Part shown: piece by piece, positions 1 to 9,919 of the stretch
How the letters are laid out: every line of letters starts with the position of its first letter
How positions within the stretch are numbered: position 1 is the stretch's first letter
Notes under the pieces: generated by a model
What the model saw: only the letters and a program-made list of their open reading frames with translations
Database searches by the model: none
Told to the model about the DNA's origin: nothing
Program-made: the position numbers and the translations under genes
Origin: Ypsolopha sequella
Taxonomy: Eukaryota; Arthropoda; Insecta; Lepidoptera; Ypsolophidae
Direction of reading: 5' to 3'
Assembly: GCA_934047225.1 (NCBI GenBank)
Contig: OW203990.1
Span: 29,863,045 to 29,927,044 of the forward strand
Length of the DNA stretch: 64,000 nt

Positions 1-523
1 TATTGAACGTCTAACGTAGCGATTGCCGTCCGAATTCACCATATTTTTTTTTTTTTCATCCGAGAATAACACGTTTTTCCATTCTCGTATGGTCCAGTTA
101 AGATATTTCTTTGCAAATAATAATCGCTTCTCTCGGTGTTACTTGGTAAGAAGCGGTACTTTTCGAAAACCCTCCCGAACAATTTAGCTTCCACTAATCT
201 ACGGCGTACCAGTTTCGAGGAAATGTTCCTTGGGTCATCAGGTGAAAAAACTTCATTTCTAATCTCGTTGGAGCCTTTAAACGGGTCTTGTTTAGCTACA
301 CGTATTATTTGCAAATCTTCCCGGGAGACGATTTCCTTAGACGAGCCTTTCTAAAAACACTTTTAGTAGTTCCGTTTCTTTTATAATCAGCAATAGCGTT
401 GAAAACTTTCTTCACAGAACATTCTAGATGATTATCAATTCTTCTTTAATTCCACTTTCGATCTAAATGTAATTTAACGATTAATTGCCTAGTTGACTCG
501 TCACAACTCTTATTTTTACCCAT
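1..523 (-). pseudogene. Tc1-like transposase remnant (N-terminal half)
   Basis: The minus frame opens with ATG at 523 (MGKNKSC) and shows the Tc1 layout: a first helix-turn-helix, then a second one around the text NISSKLVRRRLVEAKLFGR at about 165-230, then the start of the DDE domain. It is broken. A TAA occurs about 25 codons in, a frame change lies near 315-350, and another lies at the long A tract at 46-60. Beyond that tract the conserved text NSDGNRYVRR reappears in a different frame. The protein would catalyse cut-and-paste transposition; this copy cannot. The C-terminal half is outside the window. Confidence 0.75.
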
Positions 524-922
524 TTTTAACAAAAATTATTATTCACGTAATTCCAAATTGACGTTTAATTGCTGCCGAAACAACGAAGTGGTTATACTGT
601 CTTTGGCCGAAACTACAGAAAAAGCGTAGAAGGAGGTTTCTTTTTTAAATTTCAAAAATGGAACGAACCATGGATCCTGTTTTTAATTAGTTGTCCAAGC
701 GGCCCGTTATAGAAATTCAACTATCATGATATTTAAACTCTTTTAATAATTAAAGATAAAACAGATTTCTTTTTTTTTATATTTTATGAGTTTTTTAAAT
801 CATTGGCTATATTCTGGCATAGTTAATAGTGATTCAATCTATATATTTTTTACTCATAACGATAGTTCATTCTGTGTTTACCTAAGTTTTATGCACTGTT
901 TCTAATTATATGTCCACCACTG
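1..922 (-). mobile_element. Tc1/mariner-like DNA transposon, cut by the left window edge
   Basis: The right end is the element's 5' terminus. Read on the minus strand it begins CAGTGGTGGACATATAATTA at 922 and is flanked by a TA dinucleotide at 923-924, as expected for Tc1/mariner insertion. The body holds a degraded transposase on the minus strand (start codon at 523). The other terminal repeat lies outside the window. The family assignment rests on the transposase text and the TA target. Confidence 0.75.
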
Positions 923-1194
923 TATATTTAATGAAATATATTAAATATTTATATTCAATTACTCTATATTACGATATTCTATATTCAATTACTCTATATC
1001 TTGAGCTCTTAATTAAGATACTCAACATTTTGTAAAGTAAGTACATAGAATCATAGACTAAATATTATTACGTATACTTAGTATATGGTCTATCACATAG
1101 GGCTTCTATGTCCCACTGAAGACGAGAATACATCTTAATGCCTAAAAACTTAGTTTTGTTAACCAACTTCAGCTTGGACCCCTGCAAAAGCAAA

Positions 1195-1742
1195 TTAACA
1201 TCCACTTGAATTACATTTGGTAACGTAAATTTTGTCTTTTTTGCGTTTAAAACTTAATAATTTTTTCTCTTCGTCAACGATATCTTTAGGTCGATTCACT
1301 TTAAAAATAAGTGGCGTGTCGTTTGCGAATAGTACTATCTTAGATAAGTCTTTAGCTAAATAAGGAAGGTCATTTATGTAAATCAAAAGCAACAAGGGCC
1401 CCAATATAGAACGCTGCGAGACACCCATTTTAACTAAAGCTCCACATAATTTTACCCCATTAATGTCTACCTTTTGAATTCGATCACTAAGATATGACTT
1501 CAATAACGCCAAAGATTTACCCGTCACTCCATAGTGATCAAATTTAATAAAAGTGTTTCATGATTAACGCAATCGAAAGCTTTTGAGAGGTCCCAAAATA
1601 CACCAAACGCATCCTGCTTTTCTTCCCAAGCAACAAAAATGTGCTTGACTAAAGCAACTCCTGCATCTGTGGTTGACCTCCTTATAGTGAATCTATATTT
1701 TTTACAGTGAAGCAACTTATTTAAATTGAAATGAGATAACAA
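1195..1742 (-). pseudogene. degraded non-LTR retrotransposon reverse transcriptase fragment
   Basis: Two adjoining minus-strand frames read as one reverse transcriptase region. The upstream one (1524-1742) carries WDLSKAFDCVNHETLL, the usual LINE block before the palm motif. The downstream one (1195-1527) carries GVSQRSILGPLLLLIYINDL and then VLFANDT, where functional elements have the FADDT-type catalytic motif. The second frame starts four bases before the first one ends, so a frameshift separates them, and one of the catalytic aspartates is now Asn. Homologous but degenerate sequence seems to extend to about 1090 and 1790. It resembles Jockey-type LINEs. No 5' end or tail was recognised. 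Confidence 0.75.
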
Positions 1743-1857
1743 TCATTAAATCAGGAAAGATACCATCATCTACACATTTATTAATATGAATGATACCACA
1801 TATATAACGAACCCCCCATTACAAAGAGTACATGTAGCTAAATGTAGTAGGTCTCAC

Positions 1858-2023
1858 CCGTCATAGTGAAGATGCCGACGAAGAGTCCGATGGACCTGCC
1901 TGCTAGCATCACCTCTTCCTCCGAGTCATCCCCCTTGGGCTTCTTGCGTCCCGCCCAGATCCCCACCGCCAGGATCAGCACGTAGAAGATGATGATCGAT
2001 ACTACGCCCGCTATGTTGATCAT
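1858..2023 (-). CDS. CHT1: high-affinity choline transporter, first coding exon
   Basis: The frame starts MINIAGVVSIIIFYVLILAV, continues with WAGRKK and EEEVMLAGRSIGLFVG, and ends FTMT. This is the N-terminal transmembrane helix 1 and following loop of the Na+/choline cotransporter SLC5A7/CHT1, which takes up choline at cholinergic nerve terminals for acetylcholine synthesis. The exon ends in phase 1 at 1858, followed by a GTGAGA donor. It begins at 2044 after an acceptor TTCGCAG, leaving 21 bases of 5' UTR before ATG at 2023. Later exons would lie left of the window. The acceptor itself is embedded in the first unit of a minisatellite. Identification rests on recognising the strongly conserved N-terminus; a paralogous SLC5 transporter is less likely. 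Confidence 0.88.
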
Positions 2024-2044
2024 CGTGAGGCCGAGCTGTATGCC

Positions 2045-2307
2045 CTGCGAACAAGTGGACAACTATACTGTACACTCTGGGGACGAATGGGCAACTATAC
2101 TGTACACCCTGCGGATAAGCGGACAACTATAACCTGGGGACAAGTGGACAACTATATTGTTCACCCTGAGGACGAGTGGATAACTATACTGTACACCCTG
2201 CGAACGAGTGAACAACTATGCTATACACCCAGGGGGTAAGGGGTCAACTATACTGTATACCCTGGTAACACGTGAAATACTATACTGTACACCTGAGGAC
2301 AAGTGGA
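2045..2307. repeat. minisatellite (about 30-35 bp) abutting the choline transporter 3' splice site
   Basis: Imperfect units of the form ACAAGTGGACAACTATACTG plus TACACCCTGGGG repeat about eight times. On the minus strand each unit reads CAGGGTGTACAGTATAG, which resembles the real exon junction CAG|GGCATACAGCTCGG at 2047-2034. The array is therefore in register with the exon's acceptor and may have grown from it. The same array resumes at 5207 after the LINE insertion. Confidence 0.85.
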
Positions 2308-4998
2308 ACGTGTTATAATAGGCAGCTTTTCCAGCACGGTGGTGCAGCTATTTTTGTAAAAAATAATTTAAAATACAAGATAAGAAAAGATCTCAATAAA
2401 TTAAGCTTTGAAATGAATTGTGAACTAGTAGCAATAGAGCTTAAGAGTTCCAAGATTGTAATTGTTTGCTTGTATAGGCCTGATCATGATTTTGAAATAT
2501 TTAAAAATGTAATAACTAATATTCTACATAGATTAATTAGAGAAGGCAAGAAACTGGTTATTGCCGGAGATTTCAATCTTGACATTTTGAAACCTAGTAG
2601 TAAAACGACGAAATTTTTAAAAATACTTAAATACTATAATTGCAAAACGATAATTAATGAACCAACAAGAATTGATTTATTTAAAGGTAGTGCGACATGT
2701 ATAGACAATTTTATTATAAGCCGTGACGACTGCAAATCTGCTGGTAAAGTAATTACCAAACTTTCTGACCATAATGCAATATTACTAGAATTTGACTCCG
2801 ATGCAAAAACTGATAAAGCAAATGATGAAAAACGACTTTGTAGAGTGATGTCCCAAAGCAATATAAAATATTTTCATTATTTACTTAATAAGGACGCTGA
2901 AAATTTGAAACAGGACATAAATAATGCACAGAGCTCTGGTGAAAAAATGAATATTTTGATAGGTGCGATAAAACATTTTTATGATACTGCTTTTCCAAAA
3001 AGGAAAATCCATTTACGTAACACTAAGACAAAATGGGTCACAGAAGGCATAAAGGTGTCGAAAAATAATTTAGAAAAATTAGAAATGTTACAGGACATAC
3101 AGCCTTCTGAAGATCGAAAGGCTAAGATAAAAATCTATAAAAAAACTCTACGTAAAGTAATGCAAAGTGCGAAAAGAATCCAGTTTGCATGTAGGATTAA
3201 TAAAGCTAAAAATAAAATTTCTGAGTCTTGGAAAGTAATAAATGAACAAAACAGAAAAAAACATAAAACAAACAAAGGCATTGAAAAACTTAAAAATGAA
3301 AAGGGAGAAATAACCAAGGATGCTCGTGAAATAGCGGATGTCTTTAATAAATTTTTTAGTGGTGTTGCTAAGAATATGTCCAAAGGTTTGAATCCTGACG
3401 TAGAAAAATGCGACATTTACTTAAAAAAAAATAATTCAGATCCTAGTATCAGCGTTGTTTTTTCTCCAATCACAAAAAAGGAATTGCGGATAATTGTAAC
3501 TGAAATGAAAGGCAAAACTTCCCAAGACATTTATGAAATGGAGAGTAAAACTTTAAAAGAATTAATTCTTAGAAATGACACCTTTTTAGACTTATTACTT
3601 GTAGTATTAAATGACTGCCTAGCGACCGGCATTTTTCCAGATGCACTGAAGCCTGGGAAAGTAGTTCCAATATATAAAAAGGGAGAACATGATGAACCAA
3701 ATAACTATAGACCAGTGTGTATTCTTCCCGTTGTATCTAAGATCCTAGAATCAGCAATTAAAAGAAGAATTGTAGGCCACTTTGAAGAAAATAACTTATT
3801 TACGCCGGCCCAGTTCGGCTTTCGCAAAGAAAAATCAACCGAAATGGCCATTCGAAATGTAATCTACTTCGTATTAGAGGCCCTGGATCGATCGCAGAAA
3901 TGCTCAAGCGTATTCTGTGATCTTTCCAAGGCTTTTGATTGCTTAAGACATGACATACTCATCCATAAGCTAAAACATTATGGTTTCTCGGGTAATGAGC
4001 TTAATCTGTTGCAAACCTATCTATTAAATAGAAAGCAAGCAGTCTACGTTAACAACCATATTTCATCCTACGAAAAGAACGATATAGGAGTGCCACAAGG
4101 TTCTATATTGGGACCGGTCCTTTTTTTAATCTATATAAACGACTTAGCAAACTCACTACCAGAATGGGCCTTTGTTTCATTATTTGCCGATGACACACAT
4201 GTAGGAGTTAAAGACCGAAGTTTAATAGGGGTTAACCAAAAAACTGGACAGGTTATAAGTCTATTAAAGGATTGGTTTGAAGCAAACGGGATACTTTTAA
4301 ACGACCAAAAAAGTATTGTTATGTCTTACAGGAGTAGAAAAAACAAAAAAGATGAAATTCCTTTTACTGAAACTACTTTTCTCGGTTTCGTTATAGACTA
4401 CACTTTGAGTCATTCCGCACATGTAGAGAAAATATGTAAGAGAATGGCCAGTGCAAACTACGCGCTATTAAAATTAAAGAACCTTGTAGACAAACAAACT
4501 CTTCTAACTGTTTACTATGCCTACATACAATCAGTAATTAACTATGCGATTACTGTTTGGGGCAACGCAGCAGAGATAAAACGGGTCTTAATAGCTCAAA
4601 AAAGGTCAGTAAGAATAATAAATGGACTACACAGACGTAAGTCTGCTCGTAATTATTTTAAGCTTAATAAGATAATGACCGTTATTTCACTTTATATATT
4701 TAATTCACTATTAGAAATACATGCACAAAAAGAAACATTGCCAAAAAACAAAGATATTCACAGGTATAACACAAGAAATAAAGACAAATTAATCACACCA
4801 AGAACTAGACTGACCAAAACGCAAAAACAAGGCATATATGTAAAAATTGCGATGTATAACAAACTACCTATACAGATTACTAGATTACCGCAACTAGAAT
4901 TTAAAAACAAGCTAAAGAGATTTTTCGAGAAAAATCCATTTTATTCCATTACAGAATATATGTGTTTAAAATTGAAATCAAATTCAATGACAGAATAG
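2308..4998 (+). CDS. LINE ORF2: partial APE-type endonuclease plus reverse transcriptase
   Basis: The frame is open from minisatellite sequence at 2272, so the first 12 or so codons are not element protein and the apparent start is artificial. Element sequence enters at about HGGAAIFVKNN. It carries the second half of an APE-like endonuclease (VIAGDFNLDIL near residues 95-105, then SDHNAILLEF near 165-175), a long basic linker, and a reverse transcriptase. RT blocks include PAQFGFRKEKSTEMA, DLSKAFDCLRHDIL, GVPQGSILGPVLFLIYINDL and the catalytic LFADDTHV at about 4180-4205. The domain order is that of Jockey/CR1-group LINEs. No internal stop was seen over 890 codons, which suggests a fairly recent insertion, but the missing endonuclease N-terminus makes this copy inactive by itself. 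Confidence 0.88.
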   Translation, partial: TCYNRQLFQHGGAAIFVKNNLKYKIRKDLNKLSFEMNCELVAIELKSSKIVIVCLYRPDHDFEIFKNVITNILHRLIREGKKLVIAGDFNLDILKPSSKTTKFLKILKYYNCKTIINEPTRIDLFKGSATCIDNFIISRDDCKSAGKVITKLSDHNAILLEFDSDAKTDKANDEKRLCRVMSQSNIKYFHYLLNKDAENLKQDINNAQSSGEKMNILIGAIKHFYDTAFPKRKIHLRNTKTKWVTEGIKVSKNNLEKLEMLQDIQPSEDRKAKIKIYKKTLRKVMQSAKRIQFACRINKAKNKISESWKVINEQNRKKHKTNKGIEKLKNEKGEITKDAREIADVFNKFFSGVAKNMSKGLNPDVEKCDIYLKKNNSDPSISVVFSPITKKELRIIVTEMKGKTSQDIYEMESKTLKELILRNDTFLDLLLVVLNDCLATGIFPDALKPGKVVPIYKKGEHDEPNNYRPVCILPVVSKILESAIKRRIVGHFEENNLFTPAQFGFRKEKSTEMAIRNVIYFVLEALDRSQKCSSVFCDLSKAFDCLRHDILIHKLKHYGFSGNELNLLQTYLLNRKQAVYVNNHISSYEKNDIGVPQGSILGPVLFLIYINDLANSLPEWAFVSLFADDTHVGVKDRSLIGVNQKTGQVISLLKDWFEANGILLNDQKSIVMSYRSRKNKKDEIPFTETTFLGFVIDYTLSHSAHVEKICKRMASANYALLKLKNLVDKQTLLTVYYAYIQSVINYAITVWGNAAEIKRVLIAQKRSVRIINGLHRRKSARNYFKLNKIMTVISLYIFNSLLEIHAQKETLPKNKDIHRYNTRNKDKLITPRTRLTKTQKQGIYVKIAMYNKLPIQITRLPQLEFKNKLKRFFEKNPFYSITEYMCLKLKSNSMTE

Positions 4999-5206
4999 TT
5001 TTTTTTTTAAATTGGTTTTGTTATTTATATGTATATTTTTATCGACTTCTATCAATTGTTTGATAGTATTTTAATTTTATCTTATGTTAATAATAAGCTA
5101 CGTTTATAATGTTAATTTTAATTTTTATTTAATTTAATGGACAAACCATGTATAACGGACACTGTTATATGGAAAATAAATGATTGTATTGTATTGTATT
5201 GTATTG
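2308..5206 (+). mobile_element. 5'-truncated non-LTR retrotransposon (LINE) inserted in the minisatellite
   Basis: Minisatellite sequence stops at about 2308 and resumes at about 5207. In between lies one plus-strand LINE. It has a 3' UTR of about 200 bp after the stop at 4998 and ends in a (TTGTA)n-type pentanucleotide tail at about 5182-5206. The 5' end is truncated inside the endonuclease domain. A target duplication cannot be scored because the target is itself repetitive. Confidence 0.85.
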
Positions 5207-5617
5207 GAAACAATACTGCACACCTTGAAGACAATTGGATAAACCCTCGAGACAAATGGAAATCCCTGGGTCAAGCGGACAACTATATTGTACTGTAAAC
5301 TCAGGGTAAAGTGGACTACTATACTGTACACCCTGGTAACAAGCAGACATGTATATATTACACCCTGGAGACAAGTGGACAACTATTATGTACACCCTGG
5401 GGACAAGTAGACAACTATACTTAAACACCCTGGGGACAAGTGGACTACTATACAAATACACCCTGGGGACAAGTGAACAACGATGCTGGGACAAGTGGAC
5501 AACTATACTGTACATACTGGACAACTGTACTGACAACTATACTGTACATATACTGTAAACTTTGGGGACAAGTGGACAACTATACTGTATAACAATTTAT
5601 ACTGTACACCCTAGGGA
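5207..5617. repeat. minisatellite, second half of the array at 2045-2307
   Basis: Units of about 30-40 bp built on CCCTGGGGACAAGTGGAC and AACTATACTGTACAC recur about ten times with irregular spacing. They match the units left of the LINE, so the LINE split one array. Open frames crossing it on both strands are repeat translations, not genes. Confidence 0.85.
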
Positions 5618-6249
5618 TCCGCACACACGTTGGCATTCTCTCCTTCTCCCTAAAGGGTTGATCAACGGTATAATAAGCTCCAAGGTTCAATCATATCGTT
5701 TTGCATAATTTTCCTACACCCAAAAAATATTTTGTTTTCGCCCAAATTATTATTAGGGTACTTGTTACGCGCTATAAGTTATGAGAAACTGGATTGTTTA
5801 GTTGAACATTATGATCTTACTACTTAGTTCTACTTATAGTTTAGTTGAACATTATGATCTTACTACTTAGTTCTACTTATAGTTTCTATAACTGTCGAGT
5901 TCACAAAAGGTTAACGGGATGGTAACTACACGTTATCGATCGATGTCGGTTGCATAATTGATGAGCATTTTGTATTTTAATTCCCAAAATATACACACTT
6001 TTTGTGTTAGTAAAACATAAATAAATTAAACTTACTTGTTCAGAAAATTTCTAAGGAAGTTTCCTTCAGCAAAAGCTTCGATCACGTCCAAAATTAATCA
6101 TTTCCACTTGTAAATATCTCAAAACTTTAAATAGTGTTCTTACAACATTAAATTTAGTATTCAAAATATAATATCTAGTAGTAAGCGTCAGGTATGGTAC
6201 AATAAGTAGATATGAGATCCATCACTAGAGGTGCACAGGTTAACAAATG
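5618..6249. other. non-coding AT-rich interval
   Basis: No gene is visible. The only structure noticed is a 43-bp tandem duplication at 5796-5885. Confidence 0.6.
5796..5885. repeat. 43-bp tandem duplication
   Basis: A unit beginning GTTTAGTTGAACATTATGAT occurs at 5796 and again at 5839 with no mismatch noticed. Confidence 0.85.
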
Positions 6250-6650
6250 TTTGAGTGGTGGCGGGCGGTGATCACGCGCTAGGCGCTCCGCGGCAGCAGC
6301 TGTCTCCCCATCGGAGGGAAGTCTTCTGTGACGGGGTGTTCCTGGTCCTAAAGCTTAGCCCGCACATGAGCGCGCGCCCTCTCCCGCTGACACATCCACG
6401 TGTCCGCTGTGTCGAGTCGCTCACTGCACGGCCATGGCGGGGGCTGCTGCTCGGGCCGCGGTCTACGGGCGCCTCAATGACAGGAGGTCGTGCTGGCCTC
6501 CCAGGGCGGAGTGCTGGCGGGCCAGGGGGCGAGGGGAGCAGGCGCGCGACCCAACCGGATCGATCTCCGTGACGTCATTGGTCGCCGCTTCCACCCAGCG
6601 CGCATGCGGCATACCTCCTCCCCGCTGTACCATTACACCAGGTAACGTCT
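6250..6650. promoter_or_regulatory. GC-rich island, candidate promoter or first exon
   Basis: About 400 bp are markedly GC- and CpG-rich against an AT-rich background. The island contains a full CRE palindrome next to an inverted CCAAT box and ends at an exon-donor-like CCAG|GTAACG at 6641. It lies about 4.2 kb upstream of the minus-strand choline transporter exon, and upstream of the plus-strand EF-hand gene. It could hold the non-coding first exon and promoter of either, or a shared divergent promoter. A plus-strand frame from ATG 6434 stays open to the donor, but its protein is not recognised, so no CDS is called. Confidence 0.45.
6570..6581. promoter_or_regulatory. CRE palindrome plus inverted CCAAT box
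   Basis: TGACGTCA, the consensus CREB/ATF site, lies at 6570-6577. It overlaps ATTGG at 6577-6581, the reverse complement of CCAAT. Both sit inside the GC-rich island. Function is inferred from motif and context only. Confidence 0.4.
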
Positions 6651-7267
6651 ACCATGTTTATTTGCTCCGGCATACAATACTGATTTTCACTTAGACTATG
6701 TCCCTTTGGGTTTTACTTAGTCAGCATTGGATCGATGACAAAATAGAAATGTGATGGAAAAATCGCGCGCTATCTATGAAATGTTACAGGATCAAGCAAA
6801 TTTCCATTGACGAATTGATTGATGACTTGAGTGGGTAACGGTCTCGAGATAACGAGGGGTCTCTGGACAGACTCTCGATCAATTAGAAGCCAAGAGTAAA
6901 TGATGTATGAGGCGATATCTCTACGACCGCTCTACGAAAAACTCATAAATTAATCCAGACGTCTATAATGAATAGTTCTTTTAATTAACAATATTCATTC
7001 AGCTCCTGTTCACACATACCTATGTACATATTTGATTGTGCTCCTATATACTGGTACGTTTTAATTTTATGAACTAACATAAAAATAAAAAGAGTAGATA
7101 TTTAAAAGCTGTCAGAGCCATCTTGACAGTTGCTACTTTTCCAAGATCATGTGACGTGTCTCTTGTTATATTTTTATATAATTTTTGTAACAACCTCTAA
7201 ATCAATATTTTTTAAATTATTTTGTAACAGCAAACAAACAGATACTTGACCTCACAACAATTTTTTA
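6651..7267. other. non-coding interval
   Basis: Mostly AT-rich sequence with no open frame of note, no recognised repeat and no RNA gene seen. Confidence 0.5.
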
Positions 7268-7485
7268 TTGTAAATAGCATATTCAACTCGATCACCATGC
7301 ACGACCAGGTAACAATAAATCTCTTTATAAAAGATACAGTTGTAAATAGCATATTCAACTCGATCACCATGCACGACCAGGTAACAATAAATCTCTTTAT
7401 AAAAGATACAGTTGTAAATAGCATATTCAACTCGATCACCATGCACGACCAGGTAACAATAAATCTCTTTATAAAAGATACAGTT
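7268..7485. repeat. 72-bp tandem repeat, 3 copies
   Basis: Units start at 7268, 7340 and 7412 and appear identical. The period is a multiple of three, so long frames stay open on both strands; these are repeat translations. The unit contains a donor-like ACCAG|GTAACA and an acceptor-like GATACAG. No flanking exon could be recognised. Confidence 0.9.
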
Positions 7486-7764
7486 CTAGATACGTATAAG
7501 CTAAAGATCCTCGTATTTCCATACAATATCAACAAGAAATATCAGAACAGGGTTCCGTAACAGAATGTTCAGTACTAACGTGCGTCACGCTCGTGTATAC
7601 CTTAGCGTTGGCGTGTTCGATATGTCTGTACGAGTATAAATACAAACATACTGCATCCGTTTTTATTATACTTCCTTCTCTAACACAGAGAAAGCCATCA
7701 CACTTCTGGGAATTACACAAATGCATATATGTACACATATACATATGTAAACATATACCTATAT

Positions 7765-8037
7765 ACAACGTGTAACAGAAAGGTGTAATCATATTTGAAG
7801 AGCTTATTCAGGCAATGTTTTAGAACAACTTTTACTATTGAACAAATCCTGTATATCGAAAAAAAATATTACTTGCTTCATAGGAAAATGCAATGCCGCT
7901 CGGCCCAAATGTATGGAAGGGCAGTTTTTTTTTGGGATTTCAGGGTTGACTCCATAGTAAAAGTTGTTCTATAGCATTGACTGAATAAGCTCTTCAAATA
8001 TGGTTACACCTTTCTGTTACACGTTGTATATATAGGT
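7765..8037. mobile_element. palindromic MITE (family A), about 85-bp terminal inverted repeats
   Basis: The left arm begins ACAACGTGTAACAGAAAGGT. The right arm ends with its reverse complement, ACCTTTCTGTTACACGTTGT, at 8037. The arms remain complementary through AGAACAACTTTTACTAT, with a short middle region. There is no coding capacity. A second copy with the same arms lies at 29806-30056. Confidence 0.85.
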
Positions 8038-8310
8038 ATATGTATAGGTATATGTTTACATATGTAAACATACATGTTTAAAGTGTCCTTTTAACATTCA
8101 TTTGCGATAGGTTATTTGTCTTTTGGTTAAAATTGAGTTAGTGTTTATTGTCCTATTTGTCTGAGATCTATATTGTCCTAGTTTCTGAGATATCTATAGA
8201 TATCTATATTATAAAACCTAAAATCGTTAAAAGGACACTTGACAATCCAAAAAAAAAGTTTCGGGTCACAGTGAAAGACCTTATATATGTTTATAAACTG
8301 AATTTTATTT

Positions 8311-8556
8311 AACTATATAGCCAAATTCATACTAGAGACTTGATAAAAGGTCAGGGGCAAGGTTCATTAACCCTTTTGGTTAAAAACGCAAAATAAAATT
8401 TAAGCTTTGGAAGCTTGGCTTCCTATACTAATTGACCCGGAGTTGTTTGTTAATTAGTATAGGGCACAAGCATTTTGTTTCTTCTTTTTCTGCAATAAAG
8501 ATCATTAAACCTTGTTCCTGACGACTTACTAAATCTACAGTATGAATTTGCCTATA
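8311..8556. mobile_element. MITE remnant (family B, AATTCATACTGGAGGCTTGG arms)
   Basis: The left arm, ATATAGCCAAATTCATACTA, faces its diverged complement TAGTATGAATTTGCCTATAT-like sequence near 8536-8556. Between them is the family's internal GTTCATTAACCC / ATTAAACCTTGTTCCTG text. Better-preserved relatives are at 9920, 30915 and 45918. Confidence 0.6.
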
Positions 8557-9126
8557 TAAATAAAAGTCACAAGTATATAATACACTGTGACTTTTGACCG
8601 TTTTTGACCCGAAAGGTATGTGATTTACACAAGGAGTACTATCGATACCAGTGGATACATTAAAAAAACGTCTTTTGAAAAAAAAAACAATTTTTTGATC
8701 GAAAAGAATATTGACTATTCTCATAACATGTTAGCGCAGCAAAATGACGAGAACAGAACAGCGGTCGGAAACCCCGCAGCAACACTGTGTTGAAGAAGAG
8801 GCGAGGGGAGAAGAAGAGACGAGGGGAGAGTGCCGGTCAGTCACTCCTCAGTGATTGTTATTCTATTGTTAGAAACGGATGCTGTTTACGTTAATAAATT
8901 TGTTCTAAACTACGAATATCAAAATTTGGAGTACTATGTTGTGGTGTGGTGTTATGTCTCAAGTTGTAGGAACTCAGGAGAAGCAAGATGCTTTACTACT
9001 GACGCCGGAAACTTCAATACCAACGTTGTGCATTGCAAGAATAAGGAATCCCCAAATGTTAACTACGAATGTTCAAATTTGGAGTACATACTATCAATGG
9101 TGTGGTGATATTCACCTTTGTGAATA
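8557..9126. other. unassigned interval with a purine-rich GC patch
   Basis: No gene is recognised. A short frame from ATG 8743 to TGA near 8850 covers a GA-rich patch but has only about 36 codons and no recognisable domain. The sequence at 8600-8660 resembles, in inverted form, the MITE at 19732-19853. Confidence 0.4.
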
Positions 9127-9722
9127 TGGATCATTCACAGTTCCAAGCGACCTCACTGTACGGAGCTGAATCTTTTATTGTGTAGCTAGCCCCGGATTTA
9201 TATATATATAATATGGATCATTCACAGTTCCAAGCGACCTCACTGTACGGAGCTGAATCTTTTATTGTGTAGCTAGCCCCGGATTTATATATATATAATA
9301 TGGATCATTCACAGTTCCAAGCGACCTCACTGTACGGAGCTGAATCTTTTATTGTGTAGCTAGCCCCGGATTTATATATATATATAATATGGATCATTCA
9401 CAGTTCCAAGCGACCTCACTGTACGGAGCTGAATCTTTTATTGTGTAGCTAGCCCCGGATTTATATATATATAATATGGATCATTCACAGTTCCAAGCGA
9501 CCTCACTGTACGGAGCTGAATCTTTTATTGTGTAGCTAGCCCCGGATTTATATATATATAATATGGATCATTCACAGTTCCAAGCGACCTCACTGTACGG
9601 AGCTGAATCTTTTATTGTGTAGCTAGCCCCGGATTTATATATATATAATATGGATCATTCACAGTTCCAAGCGACCTCACTGTACGGAGCTGAATCTTTT
9701 ATTGTGTAGCCAGCCCCGGATT
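9127..9722. repeat. 87-bp tandem repeat, about 7 copies
   Basis: Units begin TGGATCATTCACAGTTCCAA at 9127, 9214 and 9301, then continue with one 89-bp copy that gains an extra TA in its TATATATA stretch. Each monomer includes the same 19-codon frame from an ATG (MDHSQFQATS...) to TAG, and an acceptor-like CATTCACAG. No homologous exon is seen beside the array. The last copy is truncated near 9722. Confidence 0.92.
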
Positions 9723-9919
9723 TCCCCTATAAGCCTACCAGGGCCGGGCTTAGGGGCCCAGGCAGCCTAGGGACCCCAACCACTCAGCTGCCCCGACTAG
9801 GTAGCTTGCCTGCCTGCTCGTAGACGGAAATAGAATAAAAGAAAAAATACTACAGGGCATATTATTCGCCACGTATGACGACCGTTGACTCAACTTACTA
9901 TAGTGAAATCTACAATAAA

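Noticed and set aside
2272..2307. N-terminus of the LINE protein as listed by the open frame
   Set aside because: These codons are minisatellite sequence that happens to be in frame; the LINE starts at about 2308.
6434..6694. 86-codon frame in the GC island as a gene
   Set aside because: Low-complexity composition, no recognised domain, and open frames are expected in CpG-rich DNA. Kept only as a possible 5' exon.
8743..8850. Small Glu/Arg-rich frame
   Set aside because: Only about 36 codons over a GA-rich repeat; no splice signal or homology recognised.
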